Source: Siphonodentalium dalli
Lineage: Eukaryota; Mollusca; Scaphopoda; Gadilida; Siphonodentaliidae
Length of the DNA stretch: 64,000 nt
Direction: 5' to 3'
Assembly: GCA_032622095.1 (NCBI GenBank)
Contig: CP136067.1
Coordinates: 75,792,705 to 75,856,704 of the forward strand
Part shown: positions 10,120 through 21,700 of the stretch, piece by piece
How the letters are laid out: the number at the start of each line of letters is the position of its first letter
Position numbering within the stretch: position 1 is the first letter of the stretch
Position numbers and translations under genes: made by a program
Notes under the pieces: generated by a model
Database searches by the model: none
The model's input: only the letters and a program-made list of their open reading frames with translations
Told to the model about the DNA's origin: nothing

Positions 10120-13100
10120 ATTCGCGGGTGAGAGGATATATGTTCCTTAAATGTGGGGGGAATCATTGGACGGATGCAAGATCCAGAATTCATTTATTTT
10201 TTAACACAGTATGATATAATCTGTCTTCAGGAAACGAAAACTGATAGTTTAGACAAAATTGACATCCCGGGGTTTGAGGTTCTGATTATCCAACATAGAC
10301 ATGAAATTTCGAGGTTTAAATCCGGTGGTCTGTGCGTTTTAGTCCGAAATAAATTGTCGTGGCTAGTTGAACTATTACCAGTCGCCAACAAGTATGTAAT
10401 ATGGTTCAAAATAAAAGCTGATAAGAATCCAATTTTCATTGGAAATGTGTATATACCACCGAAGGTTCTAAATATAGCTCGAATGAATCTTTCGATCTAT
10501 TACTGACAACAATTGCCACAATCAAATGATTCGGACCAAATGTAATGCTTTTCTGAGATTTCATCGCACGAACCGTCAGACTTTTGGATTTCACCTCAGG
10601 AGAACCGCGAGATGGAAGCACGTCCTTCAACCCGGAAGATGTTCCACTGCGTTACTCGCAGGATAAGCACACCAATAATTTTGGTTACAGATTAATCGAT
10701 GTGTGTAGAGCATCTGACATTTTTATTACCAACGGAAGAGTGGGCGCTGACAAAGATATTGGTCGATTGACATGCACAAAAGCAAGTGTTGTAGATTATC
10801 TCATATCATCGTGGTCAGCAATGACACTGTTATCCAATTTCCGCGTGGGCGGGCACAATCCTTTGTTGTCGGACTGTCATGGTCCAGTCATCTGCGAGCT
10901 CACACTGGATACCGACAATCATACTACAATTAAACACTCCGCGTGCACCACTATTACCGCCACCTCCATGAATAATACGGCGAGCGTATCAATCATAAAT
11001 CGCTGGGACTCAGAGAAAGAAGCTGAGTTTTCTACGAAAATTAACCTCTCAGAAATCACGCAGTTCACGACAGATTTGGAACGCATTAGTGGTAAGAATC
11101 CTATATCGGCACATGATATTTCAGCTCACAATACTAAACTCAAGTCTATTTATCTGGATACGGCATCATCGGCTCTCGGCACACACACGAGTCACGAAAA
11201 CCGGTCGAAAAAGCGGAAAATTAGTATGCCTTGGTATTCCAGGGATTGTGCTTTAACGCCGCGAATTGAAACGATATCAAAGAAACCGCTCCGAATCTAA
11301 TAGAAAGAGACTCAGTAATGCGAGAACAACGTATAAGCGAGTGACGCGAATGAGCAAACGCAAATATGATAACGAAACTCAAATGGAAATTTCTCGTCTT
11401 CGCACATCTAATGGGCGCGAGTTCTGGAAGATCATAGGTAGTAAACGTCATACGAGCCACTCGAACACGTCTCCGTCGCTTAATGAATTTAGGGATTATT
11501 TTTCGGAAAATAATGTATCACACGACCAAAATAATGACGATACATATATAAGTTTAGATTCAGTGAATTTAGAGTTATCGGAATTGAACCGTGATATCGA
11601 ATAAGACGAGATAGAGAAGGCTATACGCCGATTGCAATTCGGAAAGGCCAGTGGGATAGATAATATAAAAAATGAATACATAAAAATGGCATCGGGCCAA
11701 TTAAATGAACCTTTGCGATTATTTTTCAATATTATTCTCTGATAATTCTCAATTCAGGCATATGTCCAGACGAATGGGGAATTGGGGTAATACAGCCGCT
11801 TTTCAAATCGAAAGATAAAAACAATCCTCAAAATTATCGACCGATAACACTAACCAGCTGTATTTCAAAGCTCTTTACTTCAATTCTAAATAACCGAGTT
11901 CAGATCTTCCTAGAATATAACAAACTGCTATCTCATAACCAAGCCGGTTTCAGAAAGAACTATTGCACTATTGATCACATATTTTCGCTAAACTGTCTCA
12001 TAGATCTTGTAAAATTACAGAAGAAAAATTTGTACTGTGCTTTCATAGACCTTTCGAAAGCTTTCGATCGTGTATGGAGAGCGGGTTTATGGAAGAAGCT
12101 TTTCGATATTGGGATCGATGGGAAAATATTGAATGTGATAAAAAATATGTACGAAAATACTAAGTCATGTGTGACCTGGAATGGCAAAAATTCTGAGCTA
12201 TTCCCGTGCCAACTTGGTGTACGGCAAGGTGGCAATCTCTCCCCTATTTTGTTCTCCATATTCACCAATGATTTAGAAGATTTTTTAAGTGCAAACAGGG
12301 TAAGTGGAATCGAAATTTCTAATTCTAAGACCCAATCGAGCATCAACTATCTGAAACTATTTTGTCTAGTATATGCCGACGATACAGTGCTCTTGTCTGA
12401 TAATGCAGATGGACTGCAAGCCATGTTACACGATTATTCAACGTATTGTCTGACATGGAAACTAACGATTAATATTGCTAAGACCAATGTAGTAATTTTC
12501 AGTAGAAAACGGAAACATGACTACAAACTAACTTTGGATGGCCAACCTATTGAAACCTCACTTCATTACAAATACCTTGGTGTTACTTTTTCCAGCAACG
12601 GATCCTTTGTAGAAGAGAAAAAAATTAGGTGTCAACACGCCAAACGAGCAATATTTGCGCTAATTTCCAAAAGCGTAGTCTGAACCTGTCTCTTAAATGC
12701 GTGCTACATATATACGACAAAACAATTATCCCTATCCTGTTGTATGGATCAGAGGTCTGGGGTTTTGGGAATAACGCCATTATACAGCGTCTTGAACTTT
12801 GGTTCCTAAAATATATCTTCAAATTGAAAAAATCAACACCGAATGTACTAATTTATGGCGAGATAGGAATGTACCCAGTTACGACCAGAATCAAACAACG
12901 GATCTTGAATTATTGGGCCAAACTCATTAGTGGCAGCCGGGATAAGATCAACTACTTACTTTACTGGACATTTTTCAGTAGATTTGGCCCGCGGGACAAA
13001 ATTATGAACAACAAGTCGTCATGGATCAACCATGTGTCAACTATTTTGAATGAGATTGGTTTACACGGTATATGGGATTCGCATTGTGTGGGTTCACTAA

Positions 13101-13563
13101 AATTGTTCAGTCATGCCATCACGGAACAGTTAAACGACAACTATATCCATGAATGGTTCACTACCATTCAATCGTCTGATAAATATAAATTCTATGTCGA
13201 CATCAAACCTTATTTCAGACAAGAACCATATTTGGCGAAACTAAGAACATCAGAAGCAATTTTAATGCTCAAATTTCGTACTAGAAATCACCGATTACCC
13301 ATTGAAACTGGTAACTGGGCTGGTCTCCCTACACATAAAAGAACATGCACTTCGTGCAACAAAAACATCATCGGAGATGAATATCACGCTCTATTGGAAT
13401 GCGAAGCGTATACAGACGTACGTACTAAGTATATTGCGAAATATTACTGGAGTCATCCGAACACATTTAAAATGGCACAACTCTTTGACAACCACAAGGT
13501 ACAAGTCATGCGAGGAATGTGTAATGTTCTTGACACAATTTATAAATGTCAGTACCGATACTG
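10120..13563 (+). pseudogene. LINE ORF2 (endonuclease-RT-Cys/His), broken
   Basis: Endonuclease: NSRVRGYMFLKCGG near 10120, a frameshift in the G run near 10155, then IICLQETKTDS, SGGLCVLVRN, GNVYIPP and a stop at 10504-10506. It resumes at about 10584 with LIDVCRASDIFITNGR and LSDCHGPV. RT: KASGIDNIKNEY near 11650, NYRPITLTSC, HNQAGFRKNYCT, intact motif A FIDLSKAFDRVW (from about 12043), GVRQGGNLSPILF and intact YADDTVLL. A frameshift falls near 12650. The C-terminal part has LLYGSEVWGF, STPNVLIYGEIGM and a zinc-knuckle-like C-x2-C-x8-H-x4-C near 13345-13400. Stops near 11604 and 11743 and the frame changes show it is non-functional. Confidence 0.8.
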
Positions 13564-13797
13564 ATCCAAAGCAACTTCGTTATCGGTACTCAGGTATCCT
13601 ATTGTTGTGTGACATACAATTACATATCATACTCGTTCCAAAGTTTGAACTATTAATATACAAGTTTAATATATATTTAGGCTAAGATATCCACAAATTG
13701 TACACTCTAGCCAGTATATGAAGTACTTACTTCTGTCATGTGCTCATTTAAAAAAAATTAAATGATATTTTAAACGATGAAATATTTACACGAATAA

Positions 13798-14377
13798 CAC
13801 GGCATACACAGGGGGGGGGGGTCGGAAAAAAATTTCAGGCACGTATGGCATTTTTTCCCTTTCGATCATTTTTTGTACCCACCCACCCCCACCGCCAAAT
13901 TTTTTTCCGTTTTCGGCAGTTTTTTCCGACCATTTTTTGACACCCACCCCCCCTTTTAACACTAAAACAGAGATTTGCGGGGGGAAATTCACTGTAAACA
14001 GCTGTATATGAATTTCTGTGCATACTATTTATCATGGATGTTAACATGGACATGTAAATAGGAATGAGTAATTTTGAGGTCATTCGGCCAAAAAAACATG
14101 GCTGCCAGCGGCCATCTTGGATTTCAAAATTTGCAACAAAATACAACACGACAACTGCCTGCAGTCAGTTTACCAGTTAGAATTACATTATTTCTCTCAT
14201 TCAAACTGATTCAAAGTGGTTTTGAAGCCCAACTCATTGCCAAAACACTAAAAACAAGCAGGATTGTTTTTTTTTAGTTGCGGAAAAAATTGCTTGTTGG
14301 TGGCTTTGACCACCCACCCACCCCGGCATACGTGCCGGAAGAAATTTTTTCACCCCCCCCCCTGGCATACACGTATA
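13798..14377. mobile_element. G-tract inverted-repeat element (MITE-like)
   Basis: The left end (GGCATACACA + G10 + TCGGAAAAAAATTTC + AGGCACGTATGGC) and the right end are reverse complements over about 55 nt with a few mismatches. The inside is non-coding, including 'CAAAAAAACATGGCTGCC...GGCCATCTTGG'. It has the appearance of a miniature inverted-repeat element. Parts of the end sequence recur near 27426, 28082 and 45230. Confidence 0.6.
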
Positions 14378-14639
14378 AGAACATACCGCCCCCCCCCATA
14401 CACCAAAATATATCGATTACCTATATAAGCTTACCAGTTTACTCGCATAAATCCTTTTTTAAGGTTAACATATAGTCTATTTATATAAACATAGCACCGA
14501 GAATAAATAGGTACACGTTTAATTTATCGGCACCCTTATCGACAAAAACACGACCCTTGTTTTATTATATCCATTTCCATTGTTGTACTAATGTATACAT
14601 TTGTTTTCACAGAGCTTTGCTATATGTATATTTAAATTA

Positions 14640-14797
14640 TTTATATATTTCGGATTGCCATATTGACGCATGCTTGATGAATTAGCGCTGGAAACACATT
14701 CATTGCTGGAGTGGGGGACCAGCGCAATATTTTGTAAATCTCAAAATGCCATTGTATTGGAAATGAGAAATTAAATAATTGAATTGAATTGAATTGA
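14640..14797 (+). repeat. Retroelement 3' end with (ATTGA)n tail
   Basis: A short stem-loop region (GCGCTGG...CCAGCGC) is followed by ATTGTATTGGAAATGAGAAATTAAATA and a (ATTGA)-type pentanucleotide tail. This is the layout of LINE/SINE 3' ends that finish in a short tandem repeat. A (CAATT)n tract in the reverse sense occurs at 28941-28960. Confidence 0.45.
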
Positions 14798-15139
14798 GTC
14801 GGATGAGACATCGTGATGAGCTTGTGTTCTGAGATTTCATCATGAGAACTTCTCTATAATCTGAATACTATTCTCTCAATCTTCGTTTGAAACTAAGACA
14901 TGCAGAAACTTCTCATACTTTAGAACATGTGACAAGAACGTAACGTTTCCGGGAGAGATAAAGCGATATAGTGATCACTCGTCTGGACTGGCTCACAAAC
15001 ATATAAAAAAAAAATTTTAAACTGCCCTGAACATTTTGTCTTATATTATTTGTTATATATACGATTAGTCTGTACGTGTACGTGGATATGAATATGAATA
15101 ATACTCACGCTATCTGATAAATTATTTGTATAATGATAT

Positions 15140-15283
15140 TTGTTATGGGGGAAACAGGAAGAGAGCCCGGCAGGGCTATGTCCCCCCAGCAATATACTGA
15201 ATTATTCTAGTTATATGTTAATTTATTGTACTATTCATATGTGTATTGTAAATAAAAATATCCTATCCTATCCTATCCATAGA
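15140..15283 (+). repeat. Retroelement 3' end with (ATCCT)n tail
   Basis: GGGGGAAACAGGAAGAGAG, then a stem-loop (CCCGGCAGGG, GTCCCCCC), then TGTATTGTAAATAAAAATATCCTATCC ending in repeated ATCCT. A reverse-oriented copy lies at 19389-19530. It looks like a 5'-truncated LINE or SINE tail. Confidence 0.55.
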
Positions 15284-15886
15284 TATCATATATAAAATCC
15301 TACTATTTCTTGAATAAGAAGGAACATATAATTACGAAGAAGCAGAAGACGTTATCCGCCGAATTTGAAATCGACATGCATTCGGTGGTATTTTATGGAT
15401 GGCATTATGAAATGAATATGATGAAAGTGACAATGAAATTGAAAGGATTTGCTTCAATTTCGTCATCAACCGAAGTGCTCCCCCAGCGTTACTATGAATA
15501 ACATTATTATTTGGTTAATTTCAGTAAAAGTTTCCCCGTTTATACTCGATAACACAAATTTGTCTCCGCATTTAAAATTCTTTGATATGGATCATTTATA
15601 TTCTGCAATAATTTGTAACCGGATATATATTCTTATGTATTATTTTGTTTTTAAACTCCGAGGTTTGGAAATCTCGGTTTGTTTACAGTATGAATGTTCC
15701 AATTCCGAAATCATAATCGGAATCTGGATTAAGACGAAATAACGATTACGGTCTGTTTGTTTACTAATTATATTCTGTTCGTTTACCGAACCACGTCGTA
15801 CGTAGTGTAATCCGTAATCTGAATCCAGATTCTCCCACGAAATAACGACTCCGGGTTGACCATTCTGGTTTTAATTCTGTTGGCGA

Positions 15887-16185
15887 GTAATTATATGGAT
15901 ACTGTTGTCTTTGTGTAAAATGAAATTTGAATCTTTCATTTGGTCTCCTGTTACACGTGTCAATGCATTGTACTTCGACCAATTGCCAAATCTACTGTGC
16001 CAAATCCAGTGATGTATTTCATAATTTTGGACGATTTGTTGGGCATTGTTTTGGAAAATATCTGGAATAGGTTTTAATGTGCCGAAAGCTTGAGTTGGGC
16101 AGTAAGTGGGATTCATGGCAGTGGATTGAGGATTCGTATCATCATTGGCAAGGAAACTGTCGGTAGATGGCGATAAAATTGTCAC
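15887..16185 (-). other. Unidentified open frame, possible exon
   Basis: About 99 codons on the minus strand, beginning at a GTG (16185) just after an in-frame stop, first ATG at about 16114, ending TAA. Composition is less biased than neighbouring chance ORFs (for example IHHWIWHSRFGNWSKYNALT). No family is recognised. An 'ACAG' just inside the frame could be a splice acceptor, making this a terminal exon of an unknown gene. It may equally be chance. Confidence 0.15.
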
Positions 16186-16759
16186 AACAGATTATGAAAA
16201 TAAAGGTGTCTATTATTGTATACATCGGAGTCTATATAAAACTTGCAAGGAAGCGATACACTGTATTTAAACTCAGCCCAATAATTATTTAACGGGATTT
16301 GAATGAAGGTGGTTTCGATTTTAAGCTTTCGAGAAAAGGTTAAACCGCGGATTCGAGCACGAAAATGTAAAGTAAAAGATCAATTGGTTGGTTAATAAAT
16401 TTATCTCAAATAAAGTCATATTATATCCACTTCATGTCGCGGATTTAGATTTCTCTCCACACGTACATGTATCATATCACCGGCAACTTTCCATTGGATT
16501 ACCTGTTTCAGTTTCCGATGAAAATACACATTCACATTCGTGTGCACTTCGATCACCAGAGTCGTAGTTGCCCCATTTTACATAGAAATATGTACGCTAT
16601 TGTCACATATATTCACTAGGGGTGGATTGGTCATTGCCGCGTTGTTTCGTTCCAACAGTTACCCAGGATATCCAAAATGTGTAAAAAGTTAAGATCGCCA
16701 AATGTGCAAAATATATCAAAGACTTGTTCGTCTTCCGCAGTCTAACTCAAAGTGTGTGT

Positions 16760-16783
16760 GGGGGGGGGGGGGGGGGGGGGGGG
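16760..16783. repeat. G24 homopolymer
   Basis: A run of 24 G directly after a short (TG)n. It is the longest of several G or C tracts in the window and could form quadruplex structure. Such tracts are also assembly-error prone. Confidence 0.9.
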
Positions 16784-18421
16784 TTAAACCGGTAGCAAAT
16801 AAAATTTATGTTGAAAAGAACTATAAACAGGTAATTATTATTATAATAATCAACAGACGACTAATTTAAAATTGCGTTGTTTTTGTGGGATTTTGAGATG
16901 CTTGCACATTTGAGGGATCCTGTGTACTTTTGCACGTTTGTGAGCTCGCGCGTAGCTTTTTGCACGAACCCATGCGACAATGACCAATTCAGCCTCAGTA
17001 GGGCCTATTGAAGGCAAGATAATTATGCTGAAACGTCGATTGATAAGTGTTTGTTATCTGAGGTCTAGAATTAGCCGCCGCTATCAATCAACCAGTCAGT
17101 ATTTGAGTATTCGACAAACTTTGGGTTGAATATTACACCCCCGGTCTGTCTCATCTGCACACGTTTGTTGTCAAGTTTGATATGAGTAACTGAAAGCCAA
17201 GTACAAACTCCTTACTGAGACCCAGCACAAAAATATCCACGTGGCAAAGAATTCGGATTAACTGATGACCAGCTATATGTTGTGTCGTGCAATTTCTTTA
17301 GGCTGGTACAGACAGCGACGAACAGTAATAGTGAGTCCACGAATGCTGGACGTTTTAGCACCTGGACGTTTCGGCACCAGATTATAGGCACTTTTGACTT
17401 TTTGGCACCTGGTAATTTTCGGACCAACGAAACTATCAGTGATGACTAGATATTATTTTTATTTCCATTCTTCATTAAAATAAAATGTGATAAAACATGT
17501 AAATTGGTGAATAACAAAAACAAGCACAGGATGAAACAAACGATGGTGGTGAACATATATATATGTATGTATAGCACGAGTCATATACACTCTAAGATAC
17601 ACATACGAACATCTGCGGTCCGAGGTGCCCACTAAGCGATAGGAAATTGTACACATCGATCGCTTAGAGCATGGAACAATAAAAGCGTTCCTATTTAAGC
17701 ATTTATTTACTGTTCTATTGATATATCTAGTTTTTGTTTCAAAACTACGATATTTGTCTGCATATTCTTCAAGAAATGAGCCTATTGAACGGCATTTGGA
17801 AACTGTGGCCTCCAGGGAGGCTTTCTTCGTTAATCAAGATAGTGTTAGCTGATTACAAAACGAATTCGCCAGTGGCTGCTGACACACCAAATTAGCACGT
17901 AATCGGATTATAATCCTATAAATAATCATTACAATAACAAATGTATCAACTGATATCGTTCTAATAACAATCGGTCTTACAATGTCGTCACCGATATCAA
18001 ATGTTTGTCACTTAATGTATGGTCTCATGACAAAGCTACATGACTCAGCATGTGTTTATGATACAGCATAGATCATATCGAAATTGAGATTGTACATATA
18101 TTCGGTGTCAAGGATCAGAGAACTAAGAGAAAAGTATATTGAACCATATTTCTAAAAGAGGCCAAATGTACTCTAATTGACCACAACGCGAAGACATACG
18201 AAATGCACTACAAATACTGCCGTCTGAGTCTTGAGGCTTCATTCTTATAAATGCATGTATATATTCGGAACCTATCTGAAACTACATTGTATGTGAAATA
18301 TAATGTATATCGTATAGAATACATTTTCGCAGCCATGTAGTAGCTGAATCAAGTGGCTGTTGCGTATGTCCACGGTGGGCTACCCACGTGACTCAATTCC
18401 AGTTGCTCATATATTAAATCG

Positions 18422-18705
18422 TCACGGACTGAGTGTCCTGTCTTCGTCTATCCTCTTTAAGTTCTGTAGGTTTAGTTGGAGACTGTTACCGGACAAGCGG
18501 CCGACCCCGCCATCTCGCCTGAGACCGAGAGACTTTGCTGAGTTCGACCTTGGTCTGTCGCTACTGTCACCACTGTCCTCGTCAGAAGATGAAGAGCCGC
18601 TGATGTTGTTACTAGTTCCCCGTATATACATATCACTTAGGTCCATATCTATTTTTAGAGATGATGCTCTTCTGAAGAGGCTGTTCTTTTTTAAACCAAA
18701 GTTCT
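18422..18705 (-). CDS. HVCN1-like: Hv1-like gene exon 8 (C-terminal tail and stop)
   Basis: Residues 335-428 and TGA (18422-18424). Acceptor GTTAATTTTCAG. Contains [13 protein letters not shown] (a basic kinase-type RRAS site), [12 protein letters not shown], an acidic serine cluster ([13 protein letters not shown]), a basic/Gly part and a C-terminal [19 protein letters not shown]. It is predicted to be disordered and phosphorylatable. Human Hv1 has no such tail; TMEM266-type relatives have long tails. Confidence 0.75.
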
Positions 18706-21700
18706 CTGAAAATTAACAACATAAAACTGTGAATATTTGATGCCATTCCCAATAGTGTGACCATAGGCCTACTAAATGTAAGTGGATGCGATGCACCTCC
18801 AGATATATCACCCGAAGCGGATCGTTAACGTAATGTATATACGTCATCTTTCGTGGCGACGTCAACGAATAGCTCCGGCTTTTATTACACGCTTGTTCCT
18901 AGAAGTACAGTGTTATTGCTGTTCCATATTCACAAATCCGTATGGAACATACGTTCCATACACATCTCGTTGACGTAAAATGACGTACATGACGTTCGCC
19001 TCAACCATGAAACTGGAACTATTTAAATAAAAGAATCATCACACATGACAAACACGCCCTGTATGAGCATGCATAAATAAACATTCTAATCGTGTATTTT
19101 TAATGCACGGATTCTAGGACGCGAAGCGTGTAATAAACACAGAACGACACGATGTGTAAATGGGTTTGTCGATATGGCACCCGTGCTGTCGCGGAGGGAT
19201 AGAACTCGAGGCGCAAGCGCCTCTCGTTCTATCCTTCCGCGACATCACTCGTGCCATATCGACAAACCCAGTTACACATCGTGTCGTTCTGTGTATGTAT
19301 TTCACAACAGGTATACAGTAATATTATTCAAGGGCTGGTATTCCTTTGAATATATGTACCTCACGTGAATGGGCGTGGAATAAAACACGCTAGGATAGGA
19401 TAGGATATTTTATTTCGATATACACATATTAATACATAATACATTTGACAAATAGTGTATTGTATATTCGAGGGGGTGGCATAGTCAGGCTAGACTGTCT
19501 TACTGCCACCCCGCTATATGTAAATCTCACATCCCCATAACGTCACGGCGTCGTTGGCACACGTTCGAACCCATGCTCGGGAATGTGGTCTTGAGTGCGA
19601 CATATTTTAGTGCACACTTTATGAATATCATGTGTTTATATATATATTGCAACATATATAGGACGAAATATTATACAAGATGGTTATGTTCACAGTTTGA
19701 ACTTTGCTGTTGATGGCTATCCTAATCGTGAATAACTGTAGAGTGTACACTCTAATAAGTAGTTGGAATAAAATTGTTTTCCATTGGTTCTTCACCTCAG
19801 TTTGCCCTGTGTTTGGAATCATTAGGTTCTGAACACTAGATTTTGGTTCTTGGTGGAGAACCAAAGTAGAATCAAATAATTCATATTCGGAACCAAATTT
19901 TAGAACTAAAAGAACAGAACCAGTCAGAATCAAATTTGTCCCGTATAGGGAACCATTTGGTTCTGGTCCTTAATTTCAGCTCTTGGTAGAGAACCACAAT
20001 AGAATCAAATGACTCATATTCGGAACTAAATTTTAGAATCAAAAGTCAATTACCAGTCAGAATATTGTCCCGGATCGGGAACCTTTGATTTTGACACTTA
20101 ATTTTGGTTCTAGGTAGAGAACCAACATAGAATCGAATGATTCCTCTTTCAGAACCAAATCTCAGAACCAATGGTTCTGAAATTGCGCCCCGTATTTGGA
20201 ACTATTTGGTTCTCAACACTAAATTTGGTTCAAGATAGAACCAGAAAATGGAACCAAGTAGGCCCCGGGATTCTCGGAATGGTCCTCCCCTTAAATTCTC
20301 ATGTGTTTTGCCCTTAATTTGAAAAAATTCAACAACAAAAAGTACAATTCATAATATCAAACAATGCATTATGAAGTATGTGATTTGGGGGGGGGGGGGG
20401 CTAAACCCGGGATGGTCGAAAGGGCCGACAGGCCCTTTCCTTCACCCCTCAACAATGCATTATTTATTTTTCTTTCTTTTTATACGTCCGTCAGTCCGTT
20501 CGCTTTTTTCGTCTCCGGATGATAACTTTAATAAGTTTGAACTGAATGGAATGAAATTTGATATGTGAGTATACTAGCCCAAAATACAGGTCAAGTTCGA
20601 ATTTGGGTTCCAATCGCCAATTTATGCCGGAGTCATGATCCTTATCGACATATAATTTGCTAATTTTTTTGGATTGCGGGTAAAAGCTTTAGTTGTAGTT
20701 GTCTGACTGTTTTCAAATTTGTATGCAGATTAGCCGTCGGCCTATTTTAAAGGCACGTGAGGCCTTAATTGTCGAAAATATTCATATTTGTTCCAAACAC
20801 CGTAAACAGAAAAACATTAAAACGCATACAGTTTCGTTCATATATACCATGACCATCGCGTAAACAGCATGTTATCATAAATACCTACTATATTTTACCT
20901 AAGCAAGAGCCTGATTGGGTTACAGAGGAGAGCACAATGCTACTGGCTAATCACACACAAATGGCATAAACGCTCTTTATTAGTTCCATATTAGGAATTC
21001 ACCAACTAAGAACGCTCTTTATGTTTACCATCATAATATAAACAAACACCAGAAAGTTACTTTTTATGCTTTTGTTTACATAACAATGGTTAAACATATG
21101 AGAATAACATACTGTTTATGCGATATTTCTTATTTATATACGGACAAAGTCTGTCTACATTTTGATGTTCTTTCTGTTTGTGGCGGTTTTTGACGGGTGG
21201 AAATATTTTCACATGATACCCACCGCCAAGGCCAACCGTACCGTTAACCGTAGTTATGGCACTTGTCGACTTAGAATTTGACGATTATTTTGGTTTCCGT
21301 GTGATAGCTTTAGTTATAGTTGTCTGTTTTCAAATATGGCATATGTATTACTCGGTATGGCCCTTAGTTGAAATTAGCACGGGCGTATTTTGCCACGCCC
21401 TAGCGATGCTCTTGTTTTCTTTGAATGTTGCTCTGCTGAGAGTGGTGTTTGTTGTTGGAGGTTAAAATGCTATAATTACCAGCACGTTTGAGGTGTCGTT
21501 GTTTCGGAATGTTCAATTAGTTCAATTAGTTCGTAAATAGTTGACTAGGAAATTTAAGCCAGATCGTGTTCCCACACAAAACTTGATTCAGATTGGTTGC
21601 AGATGGAACCGAAGAAGAGGGGATCCAAAGTGTTCGTTCTTTGTTGGTATTTGGTTCTCCGAGGAACTTTTCTCTTAAGTGATAATAAGTTCTGGACAAT

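Larger units (their letters stand above)
9196..13563 (+). mobile_element. Second-family non-LTR retrotransposon, two-ORF, inactive copy
   Basis: Contains the end of an ORF1 (9196-10117) followed immediately by an ORF2 with endonuclease, RT and a Cys/His C-terminus (about 10120-13563). The element is 5'-truncated inside ORF1. ORF2 is broken into pieces lying in different frames. Two further fragments of the same family are at 29736-30850 (minus) and 48380-49618 (plus). It differs from the 5.7-9.0 kb LINE in having GVRQGGNLSP instead of GVQQGSILGP, and a terminal C-x2-C...H-x4-C motif. Confidence 0.8.
15284..18421. other. Mostly non-coding stretch between LINE tail and Hv1-like gene end
   Basis: Holds a G24 run (16760-16783) and one unidentified minus-strand frame (listed separately). 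The rest is AT-rich with no supported gene. The 3' UTR of the Hv1-like gene must extend from 18421 downward, but its end cannot be set. One candidate AATAAA (minus strand) lies near 17708. Confidence 0.4.

Noticed and set aside
19114-19368. Two opposing 63-64-aa ORFs with nearly the same protein sequence
   Set aside because: They are the two arms of the 158-bp palindrome read on opposite strands.
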